Shown here one piece after another: positions 22,931-34,394 of a DNA stretch of 64,000 nt. This DNA comes from Inia geoffrensis (lineage: Eukaryota > Chordata > Mammalia > Artiodactyla > Iniidae). The stretch is taken from NCBI GenBank assembly GCA_036417435.1, contig CM070908.1, positions 49,633,090-49,697,089 on the forward strand, written 5' to 3'. The translations under genes and the position numbers were made by a program. Numbering within the stretch: position 1 is the stretch's first letter; each line of letters starts with the position of its first letter. The notes beneath the pieces were generated by a model, which saw only the letters and a program-made list of their open reading frames with translations, searched no databases and was not told the origin of the DNA.

Positions 22931-25900
22931 ATGGGAATAGAAACATACATATCGATAATTACCTTAAATGTAAATGGACTAAATGCTCCCACCAAAAGAC
23001 ACAGATTGGCTGAATCAATACAAAAACAAGACGCATATATATGCTGTCTACAACAGACCCACTTCAGACCTAGAAACACATACAGACTGAAAGTAAGAGG
23101 ATGGAGAAAGATATTCCATGCAAATGGAAACCAAAGGAAAGCTGGAGTAGCAATTCTCATATCAGACAAAATAAACTTTAAAATAAAGACTATTAGAAGA
23201 GACAAAGAAGGACACTACATAATGATCAAGGGATCAATCCAAGAAGAAGATATAACAATTGTAAATACTTATGCACACAACATAGGAGCACCTCAGTACA
23301 TAAGGCAAATACTAACAGCCATAGAAGGGGAAATCGACAGTAATACATTCATAGTAGGGGACTTTAACACCCCACTTTCACCAATGGACAGATCATCCAA
23401 AATGAAAATAAATAAGGAAACACAAGCTTTAAATGATACATTAAACAAGATGGACTTAATTGATATTTATAGGACATTCCATCCAAAAACAACAGAATAC
23501 ACATTTTTCTCAAGTGCTCATGGAACATTCTTCAGGATAGATCATATCTTGGGTCACAAATCAAGCCTTGGTAAATTTAAGAAAACTGAAATTGTATCAA
23601 GTATCTTCTCTGACCACAACACTATGAGACTAGATATCAATTACAGGGAAAGTTCTGTAAAAAATACAAACACATGGAGGCTAAACAATACACTACTTAA
23701 TAATGAAGTGATCACTGAAGAAATCAAAGAGGAAATCAAAAAATACCTAGAAACAAATGACAATGGAGACACGACGACCCAAAACCTATGGGATGCAGCA
23801 AAAGCAGTTCTAAGAGGGAAGTTTACAGCAATAAATCCTACCTTAAGAAACAGGAAACATCTCAAATAAACAACCTAACCTTGCACCTAAAGCAATTAGA
23901 GAAAGAAGAACAAAAAAACCCCAAAAGTTAGCAGAAGGAAAAAAATCATAAAAATCAGATCAGAAATAAATGAAAAAGAAATAAAGGAAACGATAGCAAA
24001 GATCAATAAAACTAAAAACTGGTTCTTTGAGAAGATAAACAAAATTGATAACCCATTAGCCAGACTCATCAAGAAAAAAAGGGAGAAGACTCAGATCAAT
24101 AGAATTAGAAATGAAAAGGGAGAAGTAACAACTGACACTGCAGAAATACAAAAGATCATGAGAGATTACTACAAGCAACTCTATGCCAATAAAATGGACA
24201 ACCTGGAAGAAATGGACAAATTCTTAGAAATGCACAATCTGCCAAGACTGAAACAGGAAGAAATAGAAAATATGAACAGACCAATCACAAGCACTGAAAT
24301 TGAAACTGTGATTAAAATTCTTCCAACAAACAAAAGCCCAGGACCAGATGGCTTCACAGGCGAATTCTATCATATATTTAGAGAAGAGCTAACACCTATC
24401 CTTCTCAAACTCTTCCAAAATATAGCGGAGGGAGGAACACTCCCAAGTTCATTCTACAAGGCCACCATCACATTGATACCAAAACCAGACAAGGATGTCA
24501 CAAAGAAAGAAAACTACAGGCCAATATCACTGATGAACATAGATGCAAAAATCCTCAACAAAATACTAGCAAACAGAATCCAACAGCACATTAAAAGGAT
24601 CATACACCATGATCAAGTGGGGTTTATTCCAGCAATGCAAGGATTCTTCAATATATGCAAATCAATGTGATACACCATATTAACAAACTGAAGGAGAAAA
24701 ACCATATGATCATCTCCATAGATGCAGAAAAATCTTTTGACAAAATTCAACATCCATTTATGATAAAAACCCTGCAGAAAGTAGGCATAGAGGGAATTTT
24801 ACTCAACATAATACAGGCCATATATGACAAACCCACAGCTAACATCGTCCCCAATGGTGAAAAACTGAAAGCATTTCCACTAAGATCAGGAACAAGACAA
24901 GGCTGCCCACTCTCACCACTCTTATTCAACATAGTTGTGGAAGTTTTAGCCACAGTAATCAGAGAAGAAAAGGAAATAAAAGGAATCCAAATTGGAAAAG
25001 AAGAAGTAAAGCTGTCACTGTTTGTAGATGCCATGATACTATACATAGAGAATCCTAAAGATGCTACCAGAAAACTACTAGAGCTAAACAATGAATTTGG
25101 TAAAGTAGCAGGATACAAAATTAATGCACAGAAATCTCTGGCATTCCTATATACTAATGATGAAAAATCTGAAAGTGAAATCAAGAAAACACTCCCATTC
25201 ACCATTGCAACAAAAAGAATAAATATCTAGGAATAAACCTACCTAAGGAGACAAAAGACCTGTATGCAGAAAATTATAAGACACTGATGAAAGAAATTAA
25301 AGATGATACAAATAGATGGAGAGATATACCATGTTCTTGGATTGGAAGAATCAACATTGTGAAAATGACTCTATTACCCAAAGCAATCTACAGATTCAAT
25401 GCAACCCCTATCAAACTGCCACTGGCATTTTTCACAGAACTAGAACCAAAAATTTCACAATGTGTATGGAAACACAAAAGACCCCGAATAGCCAAAGCAA
25501 TCTTGAGAACGAAAAATGTAGCTGGAGGAATCAGGCTCCCTGACTTCAGACTATACTACAAAGCTACAGTAATCAAGACAGTATGGTACTAGCACAAAAA
25601 CAGAAAGATGGATCAATGGAACAGGATAGAAAGCGCAGAGATAAACCCACGCACATATGGTCACCTTATCTTTGATAAAAGAGGCAGGAATATACAGTGG
25701 AGAAAGGACAGCCTCTTCAATAAGTGGTGCTGGTAAAACTGGACAGGTACGTTTAAAAGTATGAGATTAGATCACTCCCTAACACCATACACAAAAATAA
25801 ACTCAAAATGGATTAAAGACCTAAATGTAAGGCCAGAAACTATCAAACTCTTCGAGGAAAACATAGGCAGAACACTCTATGACATAAATCACAGCAAGAT

Positions 25901-26743
25901 CCTTTTTGACCCACCTCCTAGAGAAATCGAAATAAAAACAATAATAAACAAATGGGACCTAATGAAACTTCAAAGCTTTTGTACAGCAAAGGAAACCATA
26001 AACAAGACCAAAATACAACCCTCAGGATGGGAGAAAATATTTGCAAATGAAGCAACTGACAAAGGATTAATCTCCAAAATTTATAAGCAGCTCATGCAGC
26101 TCAATAACAAAAAAACAAACAACCCATCCAAAAATGAGCAGAGGACCTAAGTAGACATTTCTCCAAAGAAGATATACAGACTGCCAACAAACACATGAAA
26201 GAATGCTCAACATCATTAATCATTAGAGAAATGCAAATCAAAACTACAATGAGATATCATCTCACACCAGTCAGAATGGCCATCATCAAAAAATCTAGAA
26301 ACAATAAATGCTGGAGAGGGTATGGAGAAAAGGGAACACTCTTGCACTGCTGGTGGGAATGTGAATTGGTACAGCCACTATGGAGAACAGTATGGAGGTT
26401 CCTTAAACAACTACTAAGAGAACTACCATATGACCCAGCAATCCCACTACTGTGCATATACCCTGAGAAAACCATAATTCAAATAGAGTCATGTACCAAA
26501 ATATTCATTGCAGCTCTATTTACAATAGCCCGGAAATGGAAACAACCTAAGTGTCCATCATCGGATAAATGGATAAAGAAGATGTGGCAGATATATACAA
26601 TGGAATATTACTCGGCCATAAAAAGAAACGAAATTGAGCTATTTGTAATGAGGTGGATAGACCTAGAGTCTGTCATACAGAGTGAAGTAAGTCAGAAAGA
26701 GAAAGACAAATACCGTATGCTAACACATATGTATGGAATTTAA
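22931..26743 (+). pseudogene. L1 ORF2 (endonuclease-reverse transcriptase), disabled
   Basis: ORF2p nicks target DNA and reverse transcribes L1 RNA. The ATG at 22931 opens an APE-like endonuclease (NVNGLN near residue 13; [23 protein letters not shown]) that stays open to 23869. Frames are scrambled at about 23865-24157. The reverse transcriptase follows at 24158-24670 and 24655-25230 ([47 protein letters not shown]), and the C-terminal and cysteine-rich region at 25287-25592, 25761-26150 and 26195-26743 ([12 protein letters not shown]). Frame changes lie near 24660, 25220 and 26125. In-frame stops include 25590 (TAG) and one near 25733 (TAA). Catalytic positions are altered: Gln replaces Glu in CLQQTH (23054-23056) and the FADD box reads FVDA (25021-25032). 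Confidence 0.96.
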
Positions 26744-27122
26744 GAGAAAAAAATGTCATGAAGAACCCAGGTGTAAGACAGGAATAAAGACCCAGACCTA
26801 CTAGAGAATGGACTTGAGGATATGGGGAGGGGGAAGGGTAAGCTGTGACAAAGCGAGAGAGAGGCATGGACATATATACACTACCAAACGTAAGGTAGAT
26901 AGCTAGTGGGAAGCAGCCGCATAGCACAGGGAGATCAGCTCGGTGCTTTGTGACCGCCTGGAGGGGTGGGATAGGGAGGTTGGGAAGGAGGGAGACGCAA
27001 GAGGGAAGAGATATGGGCACATATGTATATGTATAACTGATTCACTTTGTTATAAAGCAGAAACTAACACACCATTGTAAAGCAATTATACTCCAATAAA
27101 GATGTTAAAAAAAAAAAAAAGA
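26744..27122 (+). other. L1 3'UTR, poly(A) signal and tail
   Basis: After the ORF2 stop, about 360 bp of 3'UTR contains a G-rich tract ('gatatggggagggggaagg', 26819 onward), 'cacagggagatcagctcggtg', and 'acaccattgtaaagcaattata'. AATAAA is at 27095-27100, followed by GATGTT and an A tail to 27122. The same 3' end terminates the micro-insertion at 15869-16077. Confidence 0.95.
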
Positions 27123-27149
27123 AAGAAAAAGTACACTCATATCGTAAAA

Positions 27150-27310
27150 TGAGCATGGGAGGACTTTGGACTCCAAAAGAAATCTGTTTTCACTCACTGA
27201 TTAACAATATGGCCTTGGCCGTATCATTTAGCATCTCTGAGGATCAGTTTCCTCAGTCAATAAATGGAAATGCTTATGTACATTCACATAAGAATTGTAA
27301 GAATTAAGTA
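27150..27310 (+). repeat. MIR SINE
   Basis: 'aacaatatggccttggccgta', 'catctctgaggatcagtttcctcagtc' and 'aagaattgtaagaattaagta' match the MIR core and 3' half in order, diverged. Confidence 0.6.
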
Positions 27311-27429
27311 ATATAAATAAATAAAAATATATCCATTTTTACATAATATTGATAAGAACGCAGTACAACTTATTTTACTTTCCCCTAAATACTTTCCCCA
27401 AAACACTTTTCCTGCCCTAAAATTTTGAT

Positions 27430-27560
27430 CATTCATTCATTCATTCATTCATTTATTCATTATTCATTCACTCATTCCTTGGATATTTATTAAAGACCAA
27501 CTCTTGCCAGGTTCAAGGCTAATTTCCGGCTATCCCACTACCAGTAACACATAGTTGGTG
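27430..27560 (-). repeat. (ATTC)n tract and L2/MIR-age repeat end
   Basis: Repeated CATT units (27430-27475) are followed by 'ggatatttattaaagacca' and 'tgccaggttcaagg', the pattern of an ancient LINE/SINE end read on the minus strand (…tgaatgaatgaa at its 3' terminus). Confidence 0.45.
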
Positions 27561-28934
27561 TATCTAAAGGCATTTGGTGTAGTCAGGATGAGTAAAGCAG
27601 GGGTTGCAAGCTGGCAACTAAATTAACAGACTTATTTGTCTTTGCTTATGTTGTTGTTTTGGGGGTTTTTTTTTTTTGCATAGACACTGTTTTGTAATAT
27701 TTTAGATTTGAGTGCTTTTGGAAGGACATTCGATCTTCAATTATCCAAAAGTCTACTATTTTCTACAATATTTACCCTGGTTTATCTCTCATTTCTTTTA
27801 CTTTTCTGAACCCTAAAAAGTTTTTTGTGTGTAACCTGCATGTAAACAATAATAACTATAGAGTAGAAAGAAAGTATTAATGCACACAGGTTCAATGTGT
27901 TAAAAGAAAAACAGGATAACGATGTTAACTTTAAAGTGAATAAAATAGAGGAAATGGTCCCTAATGCGTCTCACTGATGGGATCTACTTTGGCTTCCTGT
28001 CATCTAGATCCAAATCCCATGAGAGAAGAAAGCAATCACGTTCCACTATATCTCTGGGAAACATCTGCCTCTTGTACACAGATACAAAAAAACTTGGCTT
28101 GAACTCAAATTTCAAGATGAATAATTCAAGAGTAGTACATTTTGAATTATTTTAACTCAAAAATTCATTAACTGGAAAACAATCTTAAAGCCATGTTAAT
28201 AAAGGACATTCAATCATCTAACAACAATTGTTTGCATTTCAATTTCATTTTCTTTCATCTGTCATATATCTTATTTGGACTACGGAATGATTTTGCTTTA
28301 AGTAGTAAAAAAAAGACAGAATTTGCCTAGGTGTGGGCAGAGTTGGAATAGGAGTCCTAGTGTGAGGCTGGGATCCACCCTGGGCCTGGGTGCCTGTGAG
28401 TGTGGCTGTAGGTTCCAGCCTAAATCTCAATGGGGAAAATTCTGGGTCATACAGCTGACTGGTACATCCAGGACAGTTAACAGCAGTACTACAAAATTTC
28501 CAATTAATAGCTCCCAGTTATCACCTGGAAGAATACCTGGGATGCAGGGGTTACCAGCACTTCCATACCCGCCTGACCATTTCCTTGCCCAGACTTACCT
28601 GCCTCTCTATGTCCCCTTTTGCCCATCCCCAGGTGTGAGAATAGGTGCTACTTGGAGAAAAGAGGCCAATCATCAGTTATATTGTACACAAATTTTGTTA
28701 TTATGGGGCATTCTCACAGGACTTTGCTATATATATATATCATGTTCCCTTAGAAGTTAAGTTGCCCTTGTGCTGTCTTTCTGAGACTATGAAGTGCCTG
28801 AGGTCAGCGATTCTACCTGGCATCTTCTTCCCAATGCATTAAATATAGCATTAATTGTAGCAGATACTCAATAAGTGTCAGTTTATAAATAAATATAGTT
28901 GATGAATGATCAATATAGAATTAACATCAGCAAT
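27561..28934. other. Unassigned DNA
   Basis: No repeat family recognised. A 145-codon frame at 28323-28760 has no domain or homology that I can name and overlaps frames on both strands. Short (TA)n at 28728-28741. Confidence 0.45.
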
Positions 28935-29130
28935 CCTCCATCCATGACCATCTTTATGACCTGGGGAAGTCACTCAATGCCCAGATTCTTCCTTTAAAAA
29001 GTAGGGATCAAAAGGAAAAAAAAGTAGGAATCCTAATACCCTAACCATCACACAGGGCTGTTGTAAGGACCAAATCAGACAGCTGGTGTGAAAGCACAAT
29101 TGCAGTGATAACACTATAGAAGTGACAGGT
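28935..29130 (+). repeat. MIR SINE
   Basis: 'gacctggggaagtcactcaatgcc', 'agattcttcc', 'cacagggctgttgtaagga' and 'gtgtgaaagcac' follow MIR order. A short imperfect duplication (AAAAGTAGGGATC / AAAAGTAGGAATC) lies at 28997-29031. Confidence 0.6.
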
Positions 29131-29589
29131 GGACTAACAATTTTAATACTTATTGACAAAAACAAATTCTTGTGAGACTTGACAGGAGATGTCCTCGTTC
29201 ACTGGGGCCACCTCACAGGCATGATGTTTATGCAATGTCTTCCACCGTGATTTGTACTCTTTAGGGATAAATAATACAGATGGTCTTTATGGTGGAGTTA
29301 GTCCTTCAATGTATGTTTTATTCTAGTTTAAAAGTTAAAAGCTAAAGTTATTCCTGGAGGGATTACCCATAATAATACACAAATACAGTCTGTGGTGCAG
29401 AGCAGAGATAGGTCATAGACATACAGAGGTGATATGCCTCAAGGCAGGATTGCTTTGAGGATGAAAGAGTGTCTTTCTCTCATTTCCACTCTTACCCTCT
29501 CCTGATCTTTAGATAAGGTATTCTTACAGTATCTTGCCTCTTCCTCTTTGCTTTCAGATCATTAACAAGCTACCAGGTGAAATCTGTAC
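29131..29589. other. Unassigned DNA
   Basis: Nothing recognisable beyond short AT-rich stretches. Confidence 0.45.
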
Positions 29590-30022
29590 ACTAGGTATAT
29601 CAGTTTCTAGGACTGCCATAGCAAATTACCACAGATGGGTGGCTTCAAACAACAGAGATTTATGAAGTCCAAAATTAAGGTGTCAATAGGCTGCACTCTC
29701 TCTATGACCCTAGGGGAGAATCTGCCCTCTGCCTCTTCCAGCTTCTGGTGGCTCTAGGCATTCCTTGGCTTGTGGCCACATCACTCCAGGCTCTGCCTCT
29801 GTCTTCACATGTCTTTTCTCTCTGTATTTCTTTTTTTAATTTGGGCTTTTATTAGGACACTTGTCATCAGATTTAGGGCCCACTCAGTAATCCAGGGTGA
29901 TCTCATCTCAAAAACCCTTAACTATATCTGCAAAGATCCTTTTTCCAAATAAGATCACATTCACAGGTTCCAGGGATTAGGATGTGGACATATCTTTTGG
30001 GACCCATCATTCTACCCACAAG
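29590..30022 (-). mobile_element. MaLR (MST/MLT1-type) solo LTR, minus strand
   Basis: Landmarks of a MaLR LTR read backward: 'gactgccatagcaaattaccacagatgggtgg', 'aacaacagagatttatga', 'ccttggcttgtggccac', 'tcttcacatgtctt', 'ggcttttattaggacac', 'ttagggcccactcag', 'aaataagatcacattcac', 'ggattaggatgtggacatat'. MaLRs are old non-autonomous LTR elements related to ERVL. No internal region is present. Confidence 0.7.
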
Positions 30023-30404
30023 ACAAAGAACTTAAAAGTGGACTGGAATTCCTCAAAGCCAAGATAATTCTGCTAGCTCGTCTTCTGTTTAGAATAGATA
30101 AAATGCTCTGAACATAAACATGGCAGAAAACTCCTAACTTTCTTTTAGTGAGGATAATCCTTTACCCAGCCTCTTTGATGATTTTATTTAGGGATTGTTA
30201 TCAAAATCCAGACTATCTTCCAAGCACTTTCTGGGACAATCAGTAGGGTAGAACCATGAATCCATGAGCCCAGTGATATTAATAAACTATAATAAACACA
30301 GAAGATTCATTCATGAAATGAATGCAATTATACTGTAAGAAATAAGGCTGGTTTTCTCTTTTCCAAACTCCATTGAGTGGGCAGCATATATTAGGCAGTA
30401 GAAA
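30023..30404. other. Unassigned DNA
   Basis: No gene or repeat recognised. Confidence 0.45.
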
Positions 30405-30640
30405 GGCTGGAAGTCTTTACACTCAGACTGATCAGAGCTCAGATTCTCATTCTGCCACTTACGCAGTGTGGGCCCTGCAGGCAAGTTGTTTAACCTCCCT
30501 GAATCTCAATTTCCTTGACTATGAAACTAATAATATCAACAGATAATATTTATAGAGTACACACTATGTGCCAGATAGTGTTTTAAATGTTTTCCCATAT
30601 GTTCATTCTAAATCTTTATAATAGCATTACGTAGTAGAGC
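30405..30640 (+). repeat. MIR SINE followed by a second MIR-like piece
   Basis: 'cagattctcattctgccactta', 'aagttgtttaacctccctgaatctcaatttcctt' are MIR, plus strand (30420-30540). From 30545, 'gagtacacactatgtgccagatagtgttttaaatg' is the minus-strand signature of MIR, so two copies abut. Confidence 0.6.
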
Positions 30641-30934
30641 AAACTTCTAGTGGCCCACCCATTATCTCTCCATTTTTCTTCCTCAATAATGAAGTTTTAA
30701 ATGGGCTTAATGGCCACCCAGACAGGGGCCACATTGGCAGAAATAGGTGGTCATGTGAGTGAGTTTCCTCTCAAGTGATTTGAGCATATCCTGTATCGCT
30801 TCCCTAAAAGGTAATTCCTTGCTTTGGGTTTTCACCAACATAGCAGTGACTCAATATCCACCCCCTGGACAAGGACAGTACTCAGCAATTTATAGTAACC
30901 ACTTCTACTTCTACAGATTAGTTGGCATTTCCTA

Positions 30935-31475
30935 ATGTACTCTGTTCATCTGGCTATTTTCACTCAATATAGTTAGAGATTCATCCTCATTGTTGAGTAC
31001 CAAATACCTCATTCCTTCCTATTGATTAGTACTAGTCAATTGTATGGATATACCAAAATTTGTTTACCTGTTCACCTGTTGATGGATTGTTGGGTAGTTT
31101 CCAATTTGGGGCTTTTACAAATAAAGCTACTATGAACATTTGTGTGTAAGTGTAGGCTTTCATTCCTCATGAATAAATACCTAGAAGTGGTTGGGCTATA
31201 TGGTGGGTGTATGTTTTACTTTTCAAGAAACTTCCAAACTGTTTTCCAAAATCATTGTACCATTTTACTTTCCTCCCTGCAGTGTATGAAAATTCTGGTC
31301 ATTCCACATTCTCACTGACACTTGCTATGATCCATCTTTAAATTTTAGATATTTTAATAGATGTCTGGTATCTCATGTGGTATTATTTGCATTTCCCTAA
31401 TGAGTAATGATATTGAGCATATTTTTATATATTTGTATATGTTTATGTAGATGAAGTACCTATTCAAACATTTTA
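30935..31475 (-). mobile_element. Ancient L1 3' end, minus strand
   Basis: Read on the plus strand: 'tgttgatggattgttgggtagtttcc', 'gctactatgaacatttgtgtg', 'aataaatacctagaagtgg', 'cctccctgcagtgtatgaaaattc', 'catttccctaatgagtaatgatattgagca'. This is the common antisense form of mammalian-wide L1M/L1ME ORF2-3'UTR sequence, strongly diverged. Confidence 0.75.
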
Positions 31476-32690
31476 TAGGCTATACATTTTTTCAATTATA
31501 CCCAATCGTCACACAAACATTGTACATGTGCTTTAATTAGTAAACTTAAAGTCAGAAGTGATACACATCATGAGTAGTTATACTCTGTAAGAACTTCATT
31601 AAACAATTTTTTCCATCTTGAACATTAGAGTCAAAAGTATACTTAGAAGCAAAACTTTTTCTAGAATTTTTAAATTTTCTTATCAATATTTCTCTCTGAG
31701 ACACCTCAGGGGTCCTCTGGAAAACTCAAAGTTAGCTAGAGAAAGAAACTTACAATCTGTTAGCAAGAACAGTTCAATATTCCAGGAGAACTTTGTTCTC
31801 CTGACAGAGTAAAAACCAAATTCAGTCTTGTCTCAGTTTACTGTTTATAACAAAATTCATTTATCTAATTAATTTCAATCTAATCTTAATCCTGGCAAAG
31901 TACAAAATTCTTTTCTCAAAGTTCCTTTTTCACTAACCTTTTTTCACTTCCTGGATCCATATTAATTTGTCCCTTACTTTCCCCACATATAAGCAACCAG
32001 CTCTAGGACAAAATTATTCTTGTTTTTTTCCTCAACAAAAATATCTCCAGTCTATATATAACTTCTCTCACTGACAGCACATATCCTACTTGTTTTACAT
32101 ACTGAAATGCTTCCTTTATCATTTTTACATATCACAATTTTTAACCCTTGAAAACCTTAACAAAACCAAGAAACAAGTGATTGAACTACTTGTTATATCA
32201 TAATTTTCTGATTGGCAAACTTAAGAACATATTCCATGACCTCTAAAAACATACATTTTTCACATAGCACAATTTCTCTTTAATGTGGAAAAAGATACAT
32301 GTTTAATAAACCCAAACCCTCTTCCCCCTCCCCCCACCACGCTTGAAGTTTTACTAATTAACTCAAGGCTGAAGTCTCAGGCAAAGTGGGCTGTGTTTGT
32401 ATTTCAAGGACATGACAAGTTAACTTCAAGCTTTCTCCTAGGTGTTTTTTGTTCTCTCAGGGTCAGAATTCTGAAAACAGTATTTTATCAATCTAGCTTT
32501 CTCTAACTGCTTATGTAAAAAGAACTAGTTTTGGAGTTTCAAAAGAGTTTCGTCTTAACCAATTTTCTCTGGAGTGTGAAGAATATTATTGGTGGCCACA
32601 CAGTGGTTTTGTTTTTGTTTTTTTAAAATCATCTTTTTCTTTAGTCATAGTTTTAAAGCTAAAAGCTTTCTTAATGAATTGAACCTGAAT
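31476..32690. other. AT-rich DNA, possibly degraded retroviral interior
   Basis: No named family is recognisable. It adjoins the retroviral leader at its high-coordinate side, so it may be a decayed internal part of that provirus or simply flanking DNA. I see no retroviral protein motif in any frame. Confidence 0.3.
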
Positions 32691-33181
32691 TTTCCATTTT
32701 ACAAAAGGTAACAAGAATACCAATCACACAAATGGAATACACACACACACCAGAAGACAGAACCGTTACAAACCCTCCAGGGGATGACTGATACGGAGTC
32801 CCAAACGAACGAAAGATCCTCAATGTCAGACACATGTCAGAACCAATTGACAAAATGTCCAAATAGAACATGCTCAAAAGAGAAGTTTGCCGGGTGCACA
32901 CCGGTGGACTTACTTGGTCTTGTTGCTCATTGGCTCTTCCAGAGGCATCTTTCCGTTCTACCAAGGAAAGCATACGTTGGCAGCCAGTGTCGAGCCGGGG
33001 AGAAACAGGGAGAAGGCCCGAAACAAATGGTTTCGGCAGCTCCTAGGAACATCCCCCTAAATCCCCCTCTCGCGGCCAGCAAGCCAGAGAAGCAGGCTCC
33101 TCGCAGCCATCCCGGCGGCGTGTCGTCAAGGGAGCGGCTGTGCTTGGAAAACCTCCAGGACCCAGATATCGCGAGAGCCCA

Positions 33182-33199
33182 GCCTCGCATTGGGAGCCA
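33182..33199 (-). other. Primer-binding-site-like sequence
   Basis: The minus strand begins TGGCTCCCAATGCGAGGC six bases after the LTR's terminal CA. From known primer sites it is closest to those pairing with tRNA-Lys(1,2) (14 of 18 by eye). Its first eight bases also match a tRNA-Asp site. A Lys primer would suggest a beta-retrovirus-like (ERVK) element, but this is inference. Confidence 0.5.
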
Positions 33200-33204
33200 A
33201 AATC

Positions 33205-34003
33205 TGTTAGCGAAAGTGGGTCCAGGTGCTCGCCGCTCAAAAGACAATAAAGAGGCAAGTTTGGTGGAAAGGAAAGCTTGCTTTATCTCAAAGGCCGGCA
33301 ACCTGGAGGGGACGGCAGACTCCTGTCCAAAGGCTGACTCCCACACACACACTGACAATCAGTGGGCAAGAGCTCTTATAGACGGAGGGAGGGGGCTACA
33401 TGCAGAAACAGCACAGTCAGCTCTGACAGTCATCTTGAAACTGGTCAGGCGGTGGTCTGACCACCATCATCTTGATTGTTTTAAGTACAGTTAATCTTCA
33501 GTTCAAGGGTTGGTTTGTTCCCATTTCTCTGAGGCCAGCTCTTGGAATTGTGGCAGCTTATGTCATGGCTACAGTCTGGTCATCATGTAGTTAATGTCTT
33601 CCACCTGGTGAGGGTTTCAATGTCTAGAAGACAGCCCACAGGATATGGCTCAGAATATTATCTATAGCCCATGAAAAGGAACTAAAAGTCCTTGACTTTG
33701 CTTACTGACTAAACTGTTGTTGTGTCCTGTTTGACCACCTTGTTTCTGCATTTTCTCACTTCTCTGTAAACTTATTCTTTGGCTAAAGTTTTTCTACAGG
33801 CAAAAAGGCAGGCTGAGGACATGGGGGGCAAGGACAATAGGGTCCTGCTCCGTTTCAAAAGTGTACCTGAGAAACTACTAGAAACCTCCCTTTTAGAAAG
33901 AAGGAATTGTTTGCATAAATCTAAGTGTTGTAACCTCCCCCCAATTCTATTGTTTTATAGAAAAAATTGTGCCTCCCCCAGAAAGCCCCCAAATTCTCCA
34001 GCA
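33205..34003 (-). promoter_or_regulatory. Retroviral LTR with TATA box
   Basis: On the minus strand the LTR appears to begin TGCTGGAG near 34003 and end ...GCTAACA at 33205. A TATAAGAG box lies at 33380-33373 behind a pyrimidine-rich stretch. A GATAAAG-type sequence near 33288 could serve as the polyadenylation hexamer variant. The arrangement U3, TATA, R and U5 then PBS is typical of an LTR promoter. The 5' limit is a guess from the TG rule, because no second LTR is available. Confidence 0.55.
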
Positions 34004-34099
34004 GTATGCAGCTGTTGGGTGTGAGTCAGTCTACGCAGATATGAACTACCTGGGCTTTAGCCTATGTGCTAATTAGCATGTTAGATCATGGGGCACAAG

Positions 34100-34255
34100 G
34101 ATGAGCCATTCACAGGTTCAAATCCCAATTCTACAACCTACCATTATGTGGTTGCCTCATTTATATAGAGATAATATATTTTAGGGTGGCCCTAAGAATT
34201 CACACATGTTAAACACTTGTTTCTGTCTTGTCCAATTAATGGTAGCTGCTAAGAT
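34100..34255 (+). repeat. MIR SINE
   Basis: 'ttcaaatcccaattctacaacctacc', 'gtggttgcctcatttata' and 'aattaatggtagctgctaa' follow the MIR order on the plus strand. Confidence 0.5.
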
Positions 34256-34394
34256 TATGAATATCAATATCTACTGAACCCAGGCATCTACAAGATCCTA
34301 GAAATCACTTCTATAAACTCCTGGACCAGAAAATGTGTCCTACTAGATGGTAGGTAATACTGTGATGTCAGTAGGTGAGCATGGAGACAATAAT

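Larger units (their letters stand above)
19888..27137 (+). mobile_element. Full-length L1 LINE with 15-bp target duplication, inactive
   Basis: AAGAAAAAGTACACT at 19888-19902 is repeated exactly at 27123-27137. Between them is a complete L1: a GC-rich 5'UTR starting near 'gacgaggggaagatggcagaag', ORF1 (21979-22872), a short spacer, ORF2 (22931-26743), a 3'UTR and an A-rich tail after AATAAA (27095-27100). The copy cannot move on its own: ORF1 has three in-frame stops, ORF2 has several stops and frame changes, and both ORF2 enzymatic centres have lost a catalytic residue. Exact duplication and moderate decay suggest an intermediate age within the cetartiodactyl lineage. Confidence 0.97.
32691..34003 (-). 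mobile_element. Endogenous retrovirus fragment: 5' LTR plus leader, minus strand
   Basis: On the minus strand there is an LTR (34003 to 33205), a primer-binding-site-like segment (33199 to 33182), a CpG-bearing leader, and a splice-donor-like CAA|GTAAGT at 32916-32908. After that, sequence loses CpG and turns AT-rich. No coding domain and no second LTR is seen, so the copy is a fragment. The 236-codon plus-strand frame at 32784-33494 and the 143-codon minus-strand frame lie in LTR and leader and are not retroviral genes. The class is unresolved. The lower boundary is approximate. Confidence 0.6.

Noticed and set aside
32784..33494. 236-codon plus-strand open frame
   Set aside because: It lies antisense across a retroviral leader and LTR, has no domain, and is explained by local GC content.
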